Origin: Apostichopus californicus
Lineage: Eukaryota > Echinodermata > Holothuroidea > Aspidochirotida > Stichopodidae
Reading direction: 5' to 3'
NCBI GenBank assembly: GCA_020650975.1
Contig: JAIPMN010024552.1
Span: forward strand, 1-21,201
Length of the DNA: 21,201 nt
Position numbers and translations under genes: made by a program. Under the pieces are notes generated by a model. That model worked only from the letters and a program-made list of their open reading frames with translations. It was not told where the DNA came from and did not search any database. Below are positions 1 through 10,575 of this stretch, piece by piece; the first letter of the stretch is position 1, and the number at the start of each line of letters is the position of its first letter.

Positions 1-112
1 GCCTAGTTGGTTAGGGTGTCCGCGTACAAAGCGGGAGGCCCGGGTTCGAATCCCGGTGGAGGCTGAAAGTTTTTTCACTGTTCTGGATTTTCCAACTCAC
101 TACGATTTCAAT
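1..112 (+). mobile_element. tRNA-derived SINE, 5' end cut by window edge
   Basis: Bases 1-64 fold as a tRNA lacking its 5' acceptor strand. The D arm is GCCT/GGGT around AGTTGGTTA, the anticodon stem is TCCGC/GCGGG, and the T arm is CCGGG/CCCGG with a perfect B box GGTTCGAATCC at 43-53. The 3' acceptor strand is TGGAGGC at 57-63. The window opens inside the A box, whose first two bases would lie outside. By position the anticodon is ACA (26-28), which would read a Cys codon and is not a normal eukaryotic Cys anticodon, so a functional tRNA gene is unlikely. Bases 65-112 are an unrelated T-rich body followed by a TA-rich tail (114-124), as expected of a SINE. From memory a similar body recurs in marine invertebrate genomes, but I assert no family name. 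The alternative is a truncated tRNA pseudogene. Confidence 0.65.
70..75 (+). terminator. possible Pol III terminator (T6)
   Basis: Six T residues begin six bases after the end of the tRNA-like fold. A run of four or more T on the sense strand normally stops RNA polymerase III. If the element is a SINE, this run would cut its transcript short and suggests a decayed copy. If it is a tRNA pseudogene, this is the expected terminator position. Confidence 0.35.
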
Positions 113-124
113 TTATATATATAT

Positions 125-1165
125 TTTATAAATTTCTACACTTAACAAGTACCTACGGTAGGACCTCATATCAAAGTTGTATTGTGCAGGGCAAATTGGT
201 ACAGAAATAATCGCTCATTAAAATGAAGTAGCATTTAAGCACTTATATTGAAAACACAACCTGTCACTTTAATCTATTAAGTCCAGCAGATGTGAACTCG
301 AACTGAGGAAGCTGAAATCTCCTATATAATAATCTTCATAAGGTCTGTGAGTAAAGTAACTTAAGATTCATTAAATTACACAATGGGTTACTAAAACTTT
401 CTCAGCTAATTAAGAGTAAGGTCAGATTTGGATAAATAATTAATTAATAATTAATTGCAATCGGTTTCAGGTATGTAGTGAATCACCAGTGCAATATTTA
501 ATTTACCCTGCTGTAAGATAACATTGCACCAAACCATGCAATTTATTTCAAAACACATGCAGAATTGTATTCCCCCCCCCCCCTTTCCTCATATACATCA
601 CTTTAATATAACAAAAATATCTATGTGGTTGCAATGTGTTAAATTTGGCAAGTTTTCATAGCAAAACTTGAATGATTTGTTTTACTTACTTTAATGGATA
701 ATTTCACAATTCCTAGAGAATTTTAAGTTAATTCAAATTGAAGTATATTATAGTAGCTGTCCTATATTTATACTACATTGCAGGGGGGGGGGGGGAAGTA
801 TATATTATCATTGATAATATTACTGTAAAATATTCTAATGATGAAAATAATCATCTGACATCCTATATTATCTTACAAAAGCATTAATTGCAGGAAAATG
901 AAATGCTCAATATCAATTATTTATTAGCCTACATATGTTTTCTCAAAATATTAATGTTCTACTAAGACAGCGATTACTTGAAAATAAAGATCGAGTAATG
1001 AATTAATAATTATATTGTCTATGTCTACACTATAGACATCTCAGCATTAATGGTGACCAGAAAAGCCATTTACTATTCTACACAAGCTTACTCACCAGAG
1101 ATAAATTTAGTCTATAAACTGACAAACGCATAAATGTTTATACAGCAGTATTATTAACAAGATTT
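125..1165. other. AT-rich DNA without a gene; C12 and G13 tracts
   Basis: No open frame of useful length, no RNA gene and no recognisable transposon protein were seen. The segment holds an AT palindromic patch of AATTAATT units near 433-462, a C12 homopolymer at 572-583 and a G13 homopolymer at 783-795. Confidence 0.6.
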
Positions 1166-1203
1166 CCCTCTCCCTCCCCTCCCCCTCTTCTCTCCCCCCC
1201 CCC
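1166..1203 (-). other. C-rich tract; G-quadruplex motif on minus strand
   Basis: The plus strand reads CCC, CCC, CCCC, CCCCC separated by 1-3 bases (1166-1185). This satisfies the usual four-run quadruplex pattern on the complementary strand. A C10 homopolymer follows at 1194-1203. It is a pyrimidine-only low-complexity tract, and function is unknown. Confidence 0.6.
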
Positions 1204-2187
1204 TCCCACCCAGACCCTTACAAAGAATCAAACCAAAAGAATATACCTTACCAAATTTCTGCTAAGAGCCCTTCTCTGTCTCCCCATGGCTTGTATCTGA
1301 CGTGCCTTACCTGCCATAATAATTCCCTACCAAACTTCCAATTTCTGTCCTTTCCGTGTAAAGTATGTTTTAGTTGGCCTAATTAAACACGTAAGCACCC
1401 CTGCTAGCTAAACAGTGGCTATAAACAAAAAAAATTGTGCGTTCAGGTTTTACCCAGTACGTATGACACAGATTGAACTTGGCCTCTCGGCAAAAAAAAC
1501 AGTTTATATTTTTACAGTTGTATTATTGAAGAACACAAACTATATACGCGAAGGTGATATGTTTTAAAGGGACTAGGTAAATCATTACCGTGTCGACGAG
1601 GTAGATTAGCGACTCTGAAGAATTTTGCACCGTAGGTAGAAGTGGGGGAGTTTAATTCGCCATCGTGGCGTTGCACATAACTCTCGACAGACGAGCGTTA
1701 TTTAATCTAAGGGGGTGCATCAAGCTTGGGATGACAATATTTAGTACATTTGTTAATAAACATATTTCTCCATAGTAAAGATGTACAAGCTATACTTTGG
1801 TTTCAAAGTGTTTCTGTACTACTAAAAGCCGGCCGGTTTGTTTTAATTACACCATGGCGTTCTCAATTTCATTTCCTGCTAGGACCAGAGGAAACCAGTG
1901 GGAGAAAATTTAGGGCAAAAACAAGGGTGAAAATCTCACTTACAGTACATAGAAGATATTGAATTGAACAATGTGCTGTCGAGAGGGCCGGGTGGGGTGT
2001 CCATGCGAGCCTATTGAAAGCACTCTAAAGGCTCTGCATATGCGAATTCAGTTCAAGATTGTTGGGTTCATTATTTGAGAACCTTCCATGGGCGGATATA
2101 CCCCTGGGGATCATATACGCAAATAGTCGAAGAAACAATGTCTAGTATATTTGTATCGATTGTTTGACTGTATCATTATACCCGGCC
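1204..2187. other. No gene; small CpG-containing patch with short palindromes
   Basis: Around 1540-1720 CpG dinucleotides are more frequent than in the flanking DNA. This patch holds two short palindromes: GGTAA/TTACC at 1576-1589 with a 4-base spacer, and CGCCA/TGGCG at 1658-1670 with a 3-base spacer. A third, CCCC/GGGG with ATAT outside it, lies near 2098-2117. The 70-codon frame at 1750-1962 has no recognisable motif and looks like chance. Nothing else is supported. Confidence 0.4.
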
Positions 2188-2260
2188 GGCACTCATTTAA
2201 TTCCTATTAATGTATAAATAATTTACACTTCCCGACATGGACATTAAATGAATGTGTGCC
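2188..2260. repeat. Imperfect inverted repeat
   Basis: GGCACTCATTTAAT at 2188-2201 is repeated in inverse at 2243-2260 (ATTAAATGAATGTGTGCC). The match is perfect except for four extra bases in the right arm, with a 41-base AT-rich loop. It could be the terminal inverted repeats of a very small foldback element or a chance hairpin. Confidence 0.45.
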
Positions 2261-2362
2261 GAGAGATTGGCTTCGGTCAGCTTGCGAGTCTATAAGCCTC
2301 CATGGCTTCTTTCGCGAGTTCCTGCTTGCGGGAAGATCACAGATACATACATACATACATAC
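2261..2362 (+). repeat. Repeat-like segment ending in (ATAC)5
   Basis: A higher-GC segment of about 80 bases ends in five perfect ATAC units (2343-2362). It includes a small TTCC/GGGAA hairpin near 2320-2336. A unique body finishing in a simple tetranucleotide tail is typical of the 3' end of a SINE or non-LTR retrotransposon. No tRNA-like head was found upstream, so the class stays open. The microsatellite itself is certain; the mobile origin is inferred. Confidence 0.45.
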
Positions 2363-3762
2363 TATGAAACTCAAGATGTTGTTTATCTTTTGTCAAAAAA
2401 TATTTAGTTTTTAATAGCTCCCTTTAAACTCAATTCAAACAACTCTTTGCTTAAGGCCGGTAATAGTTCGCAGCAAACATTCCAGGCAATGAGTTTGGTC
2501 CAAATATATGATTGCAATATTTGATCGAAGAAAGAATAACCTTTGACCTTCTAATTCACTCAACTATGGCAAATAACTACAGACTACTTTTAAAGTGATT
2601 TTTTTGCTCTCCTAATTTGACAAATTTATTAATATATATTCCAGTATTTGTTGCATTATTAACATAAATACACCGGCTCACATATTAACACAGTTGCAAC
2701 AATTGTTATTGATCATATGAAATGAAAATTACACTGATTTGAATTGCAATGGGATTGCCCAGTGGCCAAAATATTCAGTGCCAATTAATTCAAACTTCGA
2801 CATTCAAGTCGGGATTCTAATTTTTTTTTTAACGAACAGAGTATATAAATCCTTTAACGATTAAAATGAAAACATTATCAAGACAGTAGCATTCATTGAT
2901 TCAGTATATGTCTTTGAATTCATTTCTATCCTCAATCAGTCAAATGGGTTGAAAGCTCCTCTTGGTCAATAGATGAAAATCACTTCTTTTATTTGGGTGG
3001 GGGGGGGGGGAGGTTTTTGAGGTCAAGTGGCCCTTGAACAATGCAAACTGAATTTTACTTTGGCAATCGATCGAAGGAAACTGTCTAGCTATAATTAGGA
3101 CACCTTATTATAGTCGCAAGGTTTGTGAGTAAAGATTTAAAAATTGAGAGGCGACTCGAGTGTATAGATGAGCAATTATTTTTATAGTTGTTATGGTTAC
3201 GAGTCAGGTTAGCCAACAGTTGGGGTTGATCACTTGAAATCCTGTGCTTTACATATAAACAAGGAATCGACTTCAAACTTTTTTAGAGGAGTATTATATT
3301 CCCACCGTACCAGAACAGCACAGTTATGCATGCTAACACTTAATCATATGCTCCGTTCTCCTATACTCTCGATCTCCATTGAGGCTGCATGGTACACCCA
3401 TAGACTCGACGTTCCCAACGTTCACGGTATGAATATGCATTTCCTTTTACTATACACTCAGCCCTGTAGGCCTCAATAATAAACCATTGAACTTGCTTGG
3501 ACAGTACAATATATTCTGTATGGATATATTTTGGACATATTTGCCTATATCAGACTGACTACTTTTAACTAATTGTATTCTTTTTCCTTTCCTTTTTAAC
3601 TATAATTAACACAGGTCTCTAGTCTGCAGTAGCGGATACAAGGCCATCTGAAGCCAATTCCTGACAAACTTGTGTTTACCAATTAAATGTGCATATTTGA
3701 AAAAACCTAAAATGTAACCAACTTTATAAATTACTTTCGCCGTATTGACAGGACCCCTGTAC
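2363..3762. other. AT-rich DNA without a gene; G12 tract
   Basis: Only short open frames are present (for example 3234-3479 plus and 3085-3276 minus). Neither has a recognisable domain or a convincing splice context. A G12 homopolymer lies at 2999-3010. I see no RNA gene or transposon protein. Confidence 0.6.
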
Positions 3763-3794
3763 TAGTGGCACGGCCACTATGGTCACTTACGTCA
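3763..3794. promoter_or_regulatory. 7-bp hairpin next to a CRE/ATF-like octamer
   Basis: TAGTGGC and GCCACTA (3763-3779) form a perfect 7-bp inverted repeat around ACG. Eight bases later TTACGTCA (3787-3794) matches the CREB/ATF half-palindrome type of site. Short motifs like these arise by chance, and there is no adjacent gene to support a regulatory role. Confidence 0.15.
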
Positions 3795-4494
3795 CAATAT
3801 CGAACAGGAAATACTATCTCAGTGGCCTTCTTGGGTAACGTTTGGCCCATTAGCTGTAATTAGTAACACATGACACTAGCAGAGATGTTCATAAAGATCC
3901 CTGCCGGATTATATACAGTCCATTGACCTATTTCGATCTCTCCTCCATAGTTACGGCAACGCACATCTCCACTTAAACGGAGAGTGTACATGACCTAGCT
4001 GTCCTCACTCGCCAATCTAGCCAAACTTCGTGCAGTCTTTGAGCGATTCCCAAATGACAGATTGATCGAGATATGTGACACAGAAAGAAAAAAAACGGCG
4101 GATATCCAGCTAAGACAACCAGTTATCGAATATTTTAGGACGACAAAGGTATTTCCTTAAACCGACGGAGAAATGGTCATTAAGTTTACGGGGTGTATTA
4201 GGTAGATGCATGGGGGGTCTGTTGTAACAGAAACCATTATAGATCCTCCTTGGATGTTGTAATCTATGTTTTCAAATTTCAAAAAAAAGAATTCTTAGAA
4301 AGATAATAATACCACAGCTTGTTTTCCAGCAACGCTGGTTTTGAATAATGAAGAACTTATAAAGTAACTCGTACATAAAAGTACAGAGTACAAAAGTATA
4401 TTTTGATAGACAATATATTATCCAGCTTCTGTTGTCTTGTAGGCATTGTTAAAGATCAAACAAAGGATGAAAATATGTTAAAAGTAGGGTTCAG
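3795..4494. other. No gene seen
   Basis: Mixed AT-rich sequence with stops in all frames at short spacing. The frame 4403-4609 enters the SINE downstream and owes part of its length to it. Nothing else was recognised. Confidence 0.55.
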
Positions 4495-4675
4495 TCACAT
4501 ACAGGGCGCAGGCAACTATATTTACAAGTTACCTCGCAAGTCCCCATTTATACACCTGGGTGAAGAGAGGCAATGGAGATACAGTGCGTTGTCCGAGGAC
4601 GCAAGGTAAAGATATGGCCAGGATTGGAACCTGCAAACCTTGCCTTACCCGATTGACCAGACACTCTAATGAAAT
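4495..4675 (-). mobile_element. tRNA-derived SINE, minus strand, 5' truncated
   Basis: Read on the minus strand, a tRNA-like head carries the B box GGTTCCAATCC (complement of 4621-4631), one change from GGTTCGAATCC. It is preceded by TTAGAGTGTCTGGTC, which resembles the D-to-anticodon part of a tRNA. The A-box half is missing or decayed, so the 5' end is truncated near 4670. The body that follows, down to about 4495, includes CTTCACCCAGGTGTATAAAT (complement of 4551-4570). From memory I recognise this as a stretch found in dispersed repeats of many marine invertebrates, without a firm family name. Short frames across it on both strands are by-products of the repeat. It differs in body from the element at 1-112, so two SINE types are present. 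Confidence 0.65.
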
Positions 4676-5154
4676 ATTTACACACCCTACGTGAATACAA
4701 TGTACATTCCAGAATAGGAGAAAGGTTTTTGATTGATATCTCCAGGCGACCCTTTGTGTTTTGAACATTTATAAGAGTCACATAAAACTTACAAATCTGT
4801 TAGAAGCACGCAGAATAGATTTTCAAGCTCATGTAGTCGCCTAGCAACCGATGTTACATTGCAAGCAAACAAATCAATCTGCTTTTAGGGATGGATGAAA
4901 CCAATTCGGGTTTTTATATTTATTTATTTAGAATTTTGTCTTCACTGAGCACAAAACAAATTTGCCAAAACATTTTAAGGACGCCCACATACTTTCGTTC
5001 ATTCAATATGTCTTCAGCTCCGTTTTCATGCTAATTTTAGCATATTTTTTTGTTTGCCAGTCAGGCAAATACTCGACACGTTCCACGAATGAATTCAATC
5101 AAACATTACAGCAATCACTTTCTTTCTTTCTCTCGTCAAATTTGGACTGCGCTG
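4676..5154. other. AT-rich DNA without a gene
   Basis: No long open frame and no RNA gene. A short TTTA-rich run lies near 4918-4930. The frames at 4962-5162 and 5050-5265 show no domain. Confidence 0.55.
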
Positions 5155-5345
5155 CTCACTGACCTGGAGGAACGGCGCGTACCCGACCCGAGACATGAGG
5201 ATGTAGAACGGAATCGAGAGGCGAGGACGACATCGACGAGGAGGAGGATGAGGAAGAAGAAATAACTCGAGATACAAACCGGGACGGAATTACCGAAAGA
5301 TAAAAAAAGAGAAAAAACAAGAACGAGAGCCGACGGAGGAAAAAA
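5155..5345 (+). other. Purine-rich, GC-elevated patch
   Basis: The plus strand becomes strongly G/A-rich with several CpG (GAGGAGGAGGATGAGGAAGA and similar). One plus frame encodes an acidic run, DDIDEEEDEEEEI, ending at a TAA near 5302. Another encodes a basic Arg/Lys run, and the minus strand a Pro/Ser/Leu-rich one. All are explained by low-complexity purine content. A transcribed exon or 5' UTR is possible but there is no independent support. Confidence 0.35.
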
Positions 5346-5444
5346 GGCTTTCACACTCTTGCGATTGTTTCAATTATGGTTGCGTCAATTTTTATTAAAA
5401 TGCTCACATTAAGCAGTTTGCTTGAATATACCGGCGATGATTAA

Positions 5445-5750
5445 AAGGCGAGATTGCCGGCGCCGAGACCCAAAAAATTGGATGAAGCCATGATTGCTAG
5501 TGTAAACATACCTCGACTCTGTTTAATACCTGCTCATATGAGACAAGGCATAGCACTAGACATCCTACCTATTGACAGAGTGGCAATTTTTAAGTGGTTC
5601 GAAGATACGCTGTCAGAATACGGCTCCGCTCGAATTTGCTCTTCGATAAAAAAAGCTCTTGTTATGGGAAGAAAATTCAAAGTTATAATACGGTCTTTGG
5701 GAAAATATCTGAAGGGGGGGGGGAGGGGTTGTGTTGGTTTTCTCACTTGA
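5445..5750 (+). other. Open frame of about 100 codons, coding status doubtful
   Basis: The frame is open from just after a TAA (5442-5444) to a TGA after 5750. Its first ATG is at 5490. The predicted peptide contains NIPRLCLIPAHMRQ and DRVAIFKWFEDTLSEYGSAR and ends through a G10 homopolymer (5714-5723) as a Gly-rich tail. I recognise no family, signal peptide or membrane segment. An open run this long is near what chance gives across six frames of a 21-kb window. The homopolymer tail argues against a real C-terminus. An exon with a donor before the G tract cannot be excluded. Confidence 0.12.
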
Positions 5751-5847
5751 AGCATCTGCCTTTGGAGATATTAATTATATCTGACGGTTGGATTAGGTAT
5801 CTGGTTATGAAAGGAAAAAAATTTACATGTCTACAGAAGTATCAGGG

Positions 5848-5867
5848 AAATATGAATATTCATATTT
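5848..5867. repeat. 20-bp perfect palindrome
   Basis: AAATATGAATATTCATATTT is identical to its reverse complement over all 20 bases with no spacer. It is AT-rich and could be a cruciform or homeodomain-type binding site, or chance. Confidence 0.7.
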
Positions 5868-8219
5868 ACATTTATGTCGACTGCTTTGATATGGATTTAA
5901 ATCTGCTTGCAAACTACTTTGTTACTTCAAGTTCCGTTAAATTTGATTTCATAAAATAGATGCGGGAAACTCTCCGCATGTTTAGCTCAAACCTGCATCT
6001 TCACAGCAGTTTGTATAGGAAAGATATATTGGTTGTTGTGTTTGTTTTCAAAATTTGGTGGTATTTTAAATCCAATTCATAACCGGCAAGTAGAGATTTA
6101 GAAGAATATCTCAAGTGATGATATCACAGACCAAGTGCTTAAATCTACTCCGGGCAAGAATCGAGGGGTTTAGCTAGTCAAAACTGGTTCCATTCTACCA
6201 ACCATATCACAAGTTAGGGAACAAGACATTGAGATGTGATTTTCAACAAACAGTGTGGAATAATTTTCCAGATTCCAAAGAAAAAAATTTCCTATATAAG
6301 TGTCACATTGTCTGTCACCAGGATATTGGCCCTTTAATGTCACAACAGTTGTTTAAAGTCTCTTGTTTATCAAAACAAGTATAAATTCTTTAATATTAAA
6401 AATGCATTATGTATGCAGAAACAATCTGGTAAGTGATATAGGTTTCACACTAAGCCTCCAAATCCCTCTTTATGGTCAGATTTATTCTCTGTGCCTTTCC
6501 CCTTCCCATGCCTCTGCAATCTACCTCTCTAATGAACTCACAATATTATGGGAAAATATTGACAAGGGCTCACGACACCAATGGACCAATAGATTTTCCC
6601 CCATCCCCCCCCCCCATCAATGATTTTCAGACCAATCTTTTCCACACAATTAGCTTGGTGCTGCTAAACACTTCGGACTGTCAACATTTCTAACATTGGT
6701 TACTCAGTCCTTTGCCCTCCATATCAATTCCTTAGCGCCATTCCCTGTGCGGCACGCGAACTGAGTTCGACCGCCGCAGTTTTAGGCCTATGACTTTACC
6801 ATATAGACCATTTTCCCACAGCCATAACGTGAAAAGTTTATACCGAAAAAAATTAGTTCAAACGGCACTAAACAGAGAAATGTGTTATCTCTCAAGTTCT
6901 GTGATTTTCTCAACATTACAGTTCAAAATTCCATCGGACTTTGGTGATTTACGATGCAAGGTTAATAAATATCGAACTCAAAATCCTCATTGATAACACA
7001 CAGTAAATACTGAAGAAAATCACTATTTGATAGTCGTACTTTGTTTGCGTAACCATACTCTTGAATATTCATTGACAAATTTAGTTCAAGCGGTTTTGGA
7101 AAGGATTTTTTCTTAACTTTAAATTAATGTTAAATTCATTTTCATTGGTCACTATCTTCAATCGGACCAAGTACAGTCCAATCGAATGTCTTCTAAGAAA
7201 AATTTAAGTTTCGCTTTCTTCGGTGGGCACGCCGTTACGTAATATGTGTATCCTGTACTATGCAATAGGGTACAGCCACGCAATGCACAGTGTTCACCTA
7301 AAACGCCACAGCCGAGATTCGCTTTCAAAACGTCATATTTTATCAACTTAATATTATTTTCAAGAAAATTAGCGTAGAATATGCATCATTAATTGTTGAA
7401 GCAAGTAAGTACCAATTTATTTATCTAATGCAATCCTAATTATATAGAAAAACCATTTAAGACCCCCTGATGAATGGAATAGTCCAACCAACTTGCCCGC
7501 ACAGAGCCACAGGATTTTCGGTCAAGGTGATGAGTCATACGCGTTGGTCAGTAAGAGGGCTATTTTGAAGGATGTTTGGTGTGCATTTTAGAAAGAAAGG
7601 AATTGATATGCTTCCCCCCCCCCCTTTCCTATCCCTCCTTTCTCCCTCCCCGGCCAGTCTCAAACCTATGATGCACTGTACCATTCATCACCACATGAAG
7701 GAAACAAGTGTGGGTCACCCATAAAAGTCCTCATCATACCTTCAAAATTTAAAACGCTTTATAACTCGTCCTTTTAGAGTACCTTTCCTTATAAATGCAA
7801 ACTCCTCGATGATTCTATAGATAAATCTTTGAAGTATGAAATTTAATGTCCTTCAAATTGATTGTTAAACAAAACCCTTTTCCTGATTTGCTCCTAATAT
7901 TAAATAAATCATTCTAAAATTGTTTTCATAACCTCGACCAGATCCACAAGGCTCTCGAAATGTTAGCACTCATCAAAATAACGAGATGATTTTTTTTTTT
8001 AAAGCCAATGCTCCAAATTAAAACTGGATTTGTTGTTTACAATTTTTTACCTTTTGTTTAAATCAACAGTTTATACAATGAACTGTGATGACCAAAAAAA
8101 GTGTACAAAACGATCAAACATGTAGCCTATATATTGCCTGTAACAGATATCATGTCCAGTTCATTGTATTCCAACTAAAACACAAACAGCAGTACCAAAA
8201 TGTAAACACTAACTCATTA
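5868..8219. other. No gene; C11 tracts at two places
   Basis: AT-rich with short frames only (6363-6623, 6472-6693 and 6790-6993 plus; 7158-7346 minus), none with a recognisable motif. C11 homopolymers lie at 6605-6615 and 7614-7624, the second followed by a pyrimidine-rich stretch to about 7650. A small inverted repeat CTGTAC/GTACAG lies near 7254-7276. Confidence 0.55.
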
Positions 8220-8260
8220 TACATTTATCATACTAATACATTTATCATATATTTATCATA
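8220..8260 (+). repeat. Short tandem repeat, 13-bp unit x3
   Basis: TACATTTATCATA occurs at 8220-8232 and 8237-8249 and, with one change, at 8248-8260. The copies are partly overlapping or separated by 4 bases, which suggests local slippage rather than a satellite. Confidence 0.6.
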
Positions 8261-8339
8261 GTACATATGTAAGCCTCTAATTTATGTAATATTGCTTTAC
8301 TCATAGTTTGCATACACGCAGAGGTATGAAAATATTTTA

Positions 8340-8370
8340 TAATGATTTACAATTTCTTAATGATTTACAA
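8340..8370 (+). repeat. 13-bp direct duplication
   Basis: TAATGATTTACAA occurs exactly at 8340-8352 and 8358-8370, five bases apart. It is a small local duplication in AT-rich DNA. Confidence 0.55.
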
Positions 8371-9824
8371 CTAATACAGGAGTGAATATTTCTAATCAAC
8401 TAATGACTATGTGGTTTACAATGTTAACTTATGAGGTAAATAGGTTTTTATTTTTTGGCTCGCTGCATCTACTTGGTAAATAATATTACTCCAGAGTAAG
8501 ATTAAGTATGCAATTAATATAATATTTCACTTTGGAAAACGATATCATGCAGCTCCAAATTGTAAATATATCGATGCCACTAATAAGTTGATGAAAATTT
8601 CCCTACATTTTTAAAAACAATTAAATTTAAAATCAGATATGAAAAAGAGATAGTAACAAATTTCTGGCTAGTTTTGGATGTTTTTGACGATAATATCCAG
8701 TATCTATATATACGCAACCTAAAAACTTGCAACATGTTGGTTTCAAATTATGCAGTGCTTACCAGCTGCATCTGTGATATAAACAGGTTCATATGACTAA
8801 TTAATTAAAATTCAAGTTTTTTTTCAATTTAGATATGATGAGAAGTTAACCTGTACGTGACTAATTGAGAGATTTTATTTAACTATTTCTTCTACGATTT
8901 AATCAATCCATTTTTCATTAAGAGGGAGGTTACGGTGCGCTTTAAACTGGATTTGTCACATCTAGTTAAATTTAAAGTCACTATTTCTCTAAATGCAATC
9001 TTTTCATCTCTGTTGCCTTTTAGTTTGAGTCTCACAATTTACTATCTCTTATGATGAAAGTCAAATTTATTCCATATATATTTTGTACATTTTTTAATAT
9101 GTCAGTACATTTCATACGCAAGGGTAGGCCTACATAATTGAAAGAATTGACAATAAAATGGCACATGTGAGCATATTTTCCTTACAAAATGTTTTCCGTT
9201 ATGTGCAAGTCTCACTCTACATTTTTCTTGATATCACAATATGTTACATATAGGCTTGACTTTCAACATATGAATAGTGTGTTAGGCTAGGTATACATCA
9301 AAGCCTCAAGTTATAAAATCCTGTTCATTAGTCCTTGCATGCTCTACAAATGCATTATGTCCTTCAGAAATCTCCTTTTCTCACATAACCATTGACAGAT
9401 GGTGACAGAATACAATAACATGTTATGCAAGAAGTGAAATTCTAGCATAAACAAGAAATTTTATGGTAAGGTCACCTGAAAAAGTGGAGTCTGCTTACTA
9501 TCATCTGCGACAATAAGAAACACAAGAACGTCAATAGATTTAAAGTCATCAAATCTGTGACGATATGTCATGAAATTAAAGTCCTTACTGCTACATGCTT
9601 TGGGTGTTGCTATATGCTTCAATAAGCAGCAAATGAAAATTCTGTTAAAGTGAACCGTCTTCAGGCAAGTTGAAAATATAATTTTTTGGGCGATGATTCT
9701 AAAAGAGAATAATAATGTGCACAAATAAGATAGCATAAAAAAAACTGTGGTAATGCACCTAATAATCAGTTTACAGTTGTCGATCACTTGAGAAAGCCTT
9801 AAAGAGTAATCCGAAAACATGTAT
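8371..9824. other. AT-rich DNA; one 119-codon minus frame, not convincing
   Basis: From 8371 to 9460 I see nothing beyond AT-rich sequence. On the minus strand 9820-9461 is open for 119 codons with a start ATG. The predicted peptide is Phe/Leu/Ile/Cys-rich with hydrophobic runs but no family signature. It could be cut by a donor-like CAG/GTGACC near its 3' end (complement of about 9468-9480). Composition and length are compatible with chance in AT-rich DNA, so I do not call a gene. Confidence 0.3.
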
Positions 9825-9884
9825 TTTATTCATAACTTTTGACACAGACCTATGTTATAAATTGACGACATAGTTATGAATAAA
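9825..9884. repeat. Nested inverted repeats
   Basis: TTTATTCATAACT at 9825-9837 pairs perfectly with AGTTATGAATAAA at 9872-9884 (13 bp). Inside it CTATGT (9850-9855) pairs with ACATAG (9868-9873), sharing two bases with the outer right arm. The two stems therefore compete at their junction. It could be a tiny MITE-like foldback or a folded RNA; no ORF or transposase accompanies it. Confidence 0.55.
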
Positions 9885-9959
9885 TGATACTTTTTTTAAT
9901 ACTTCAAAACCGAGCTTTTGTCTTTTACTCCATTATGATCACAATACCATATGAGCCTA

Positions 9960-9968
9960 CAGGTAAGT
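9960..9968 (+). other. Consensus splice-donor sequence
   Basis: CAG|GTAAGT matches the full metazoan donor consensus, with the intron starting at 9963. Upstream, a frame from the ATG at 9884 stays open to the donor (26 codons, hydrophobic, includes FVFYSIMITIPYEPT). The start context is poor and no acceptor partner was identified. Perfect nonamers occur by chance every few tens of kilobases, so this is only a candidate. Confidence 0.15.
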
Positions 9969-9969
9969 T

Positions 9970-10502
9970 AATGTATGAATAGAGTAAGCTGCACCAGTAT
10001 ATAACTATATATTGAAACATAAAAATCTGCGGCCTGAGTGACATTCCTTCTTTTTCTGAACTTTCGAAGAATAAACAACCATTAATTTTTGTTGCTTTTT
10101 TGCCCTTAATGCATCTTCTAGATATCCTTCACATTTTATTCTTGCAATATGTTGACCAATGGTTGAACACTTTATTATATTTAATTTCCCAAGTGGTGCA
10201 ATGGACGACCAAGTTTGTTGGTTTTTGGAAGTTTATTCTTCATTGTTCCTTTATTGATGATGTAAAAGTTTCAATGAGTTTTATATATTGTTATTCATAT
10301 CAAAGCATTTTGACAAGCCAAAAGTGTATTTACGAAACCTTGACCATTTCTGTCTCACGATTAACTTGAAATGGATATATCTTGCTTGTTTAGACATTGA
10401 ATATATTCACTGCTGAATTCACAGCCTTAACATTGACGTATGGGTCGGTAACCAATGTCTTTAAATTTCACAGATAATACAATGCAATGAGCAGGGGCGG
10501 TA
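9970..10502. other. No gene seen
   Basis: The plus frame 10100-10369 (89 codons) is rich in Leu, Ile, Phe and Tyr, as AT-rich DNA produces by chance. I recognise no domain and no RNA gene. Confidence 0.5.
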
Positions 10503-10575
10503 GGGGGGGGGGGGGAAGGAACACTGAGCGATTGCAGAAATGCCAAATGTTCTCAAATATTCAAACAAACAGATA
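10503..10575 (+). repeat. Left copy of the segment duplicated across the assembly gap
   Basis: G13 followed by about 60 bases that recur at 10586-10659. The last 42 bases (GCAGAAATGCC through CAGATA) are identical. Differences are confined to the homopolymer length and a few substitutions just after it. The copy ends exactly at the first N. Confidence 0.9.

Noticed and set aside
5454..5750. 98-codon frame starting at TTG, taken as a gene
   Set aside because: TTG starts are not expected in an animal nuclear gene, the first ATG is 36 bases later, and the tail is a G homopolymer. Kept only as a doubtful open frame.
9461..9820. 119-codon minus frame as a membrane protein gene
   Set aside because: Hydrophobic residues follow from T-rich sequence. 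There is no conserved motif, no clear promoter and no partner exon.
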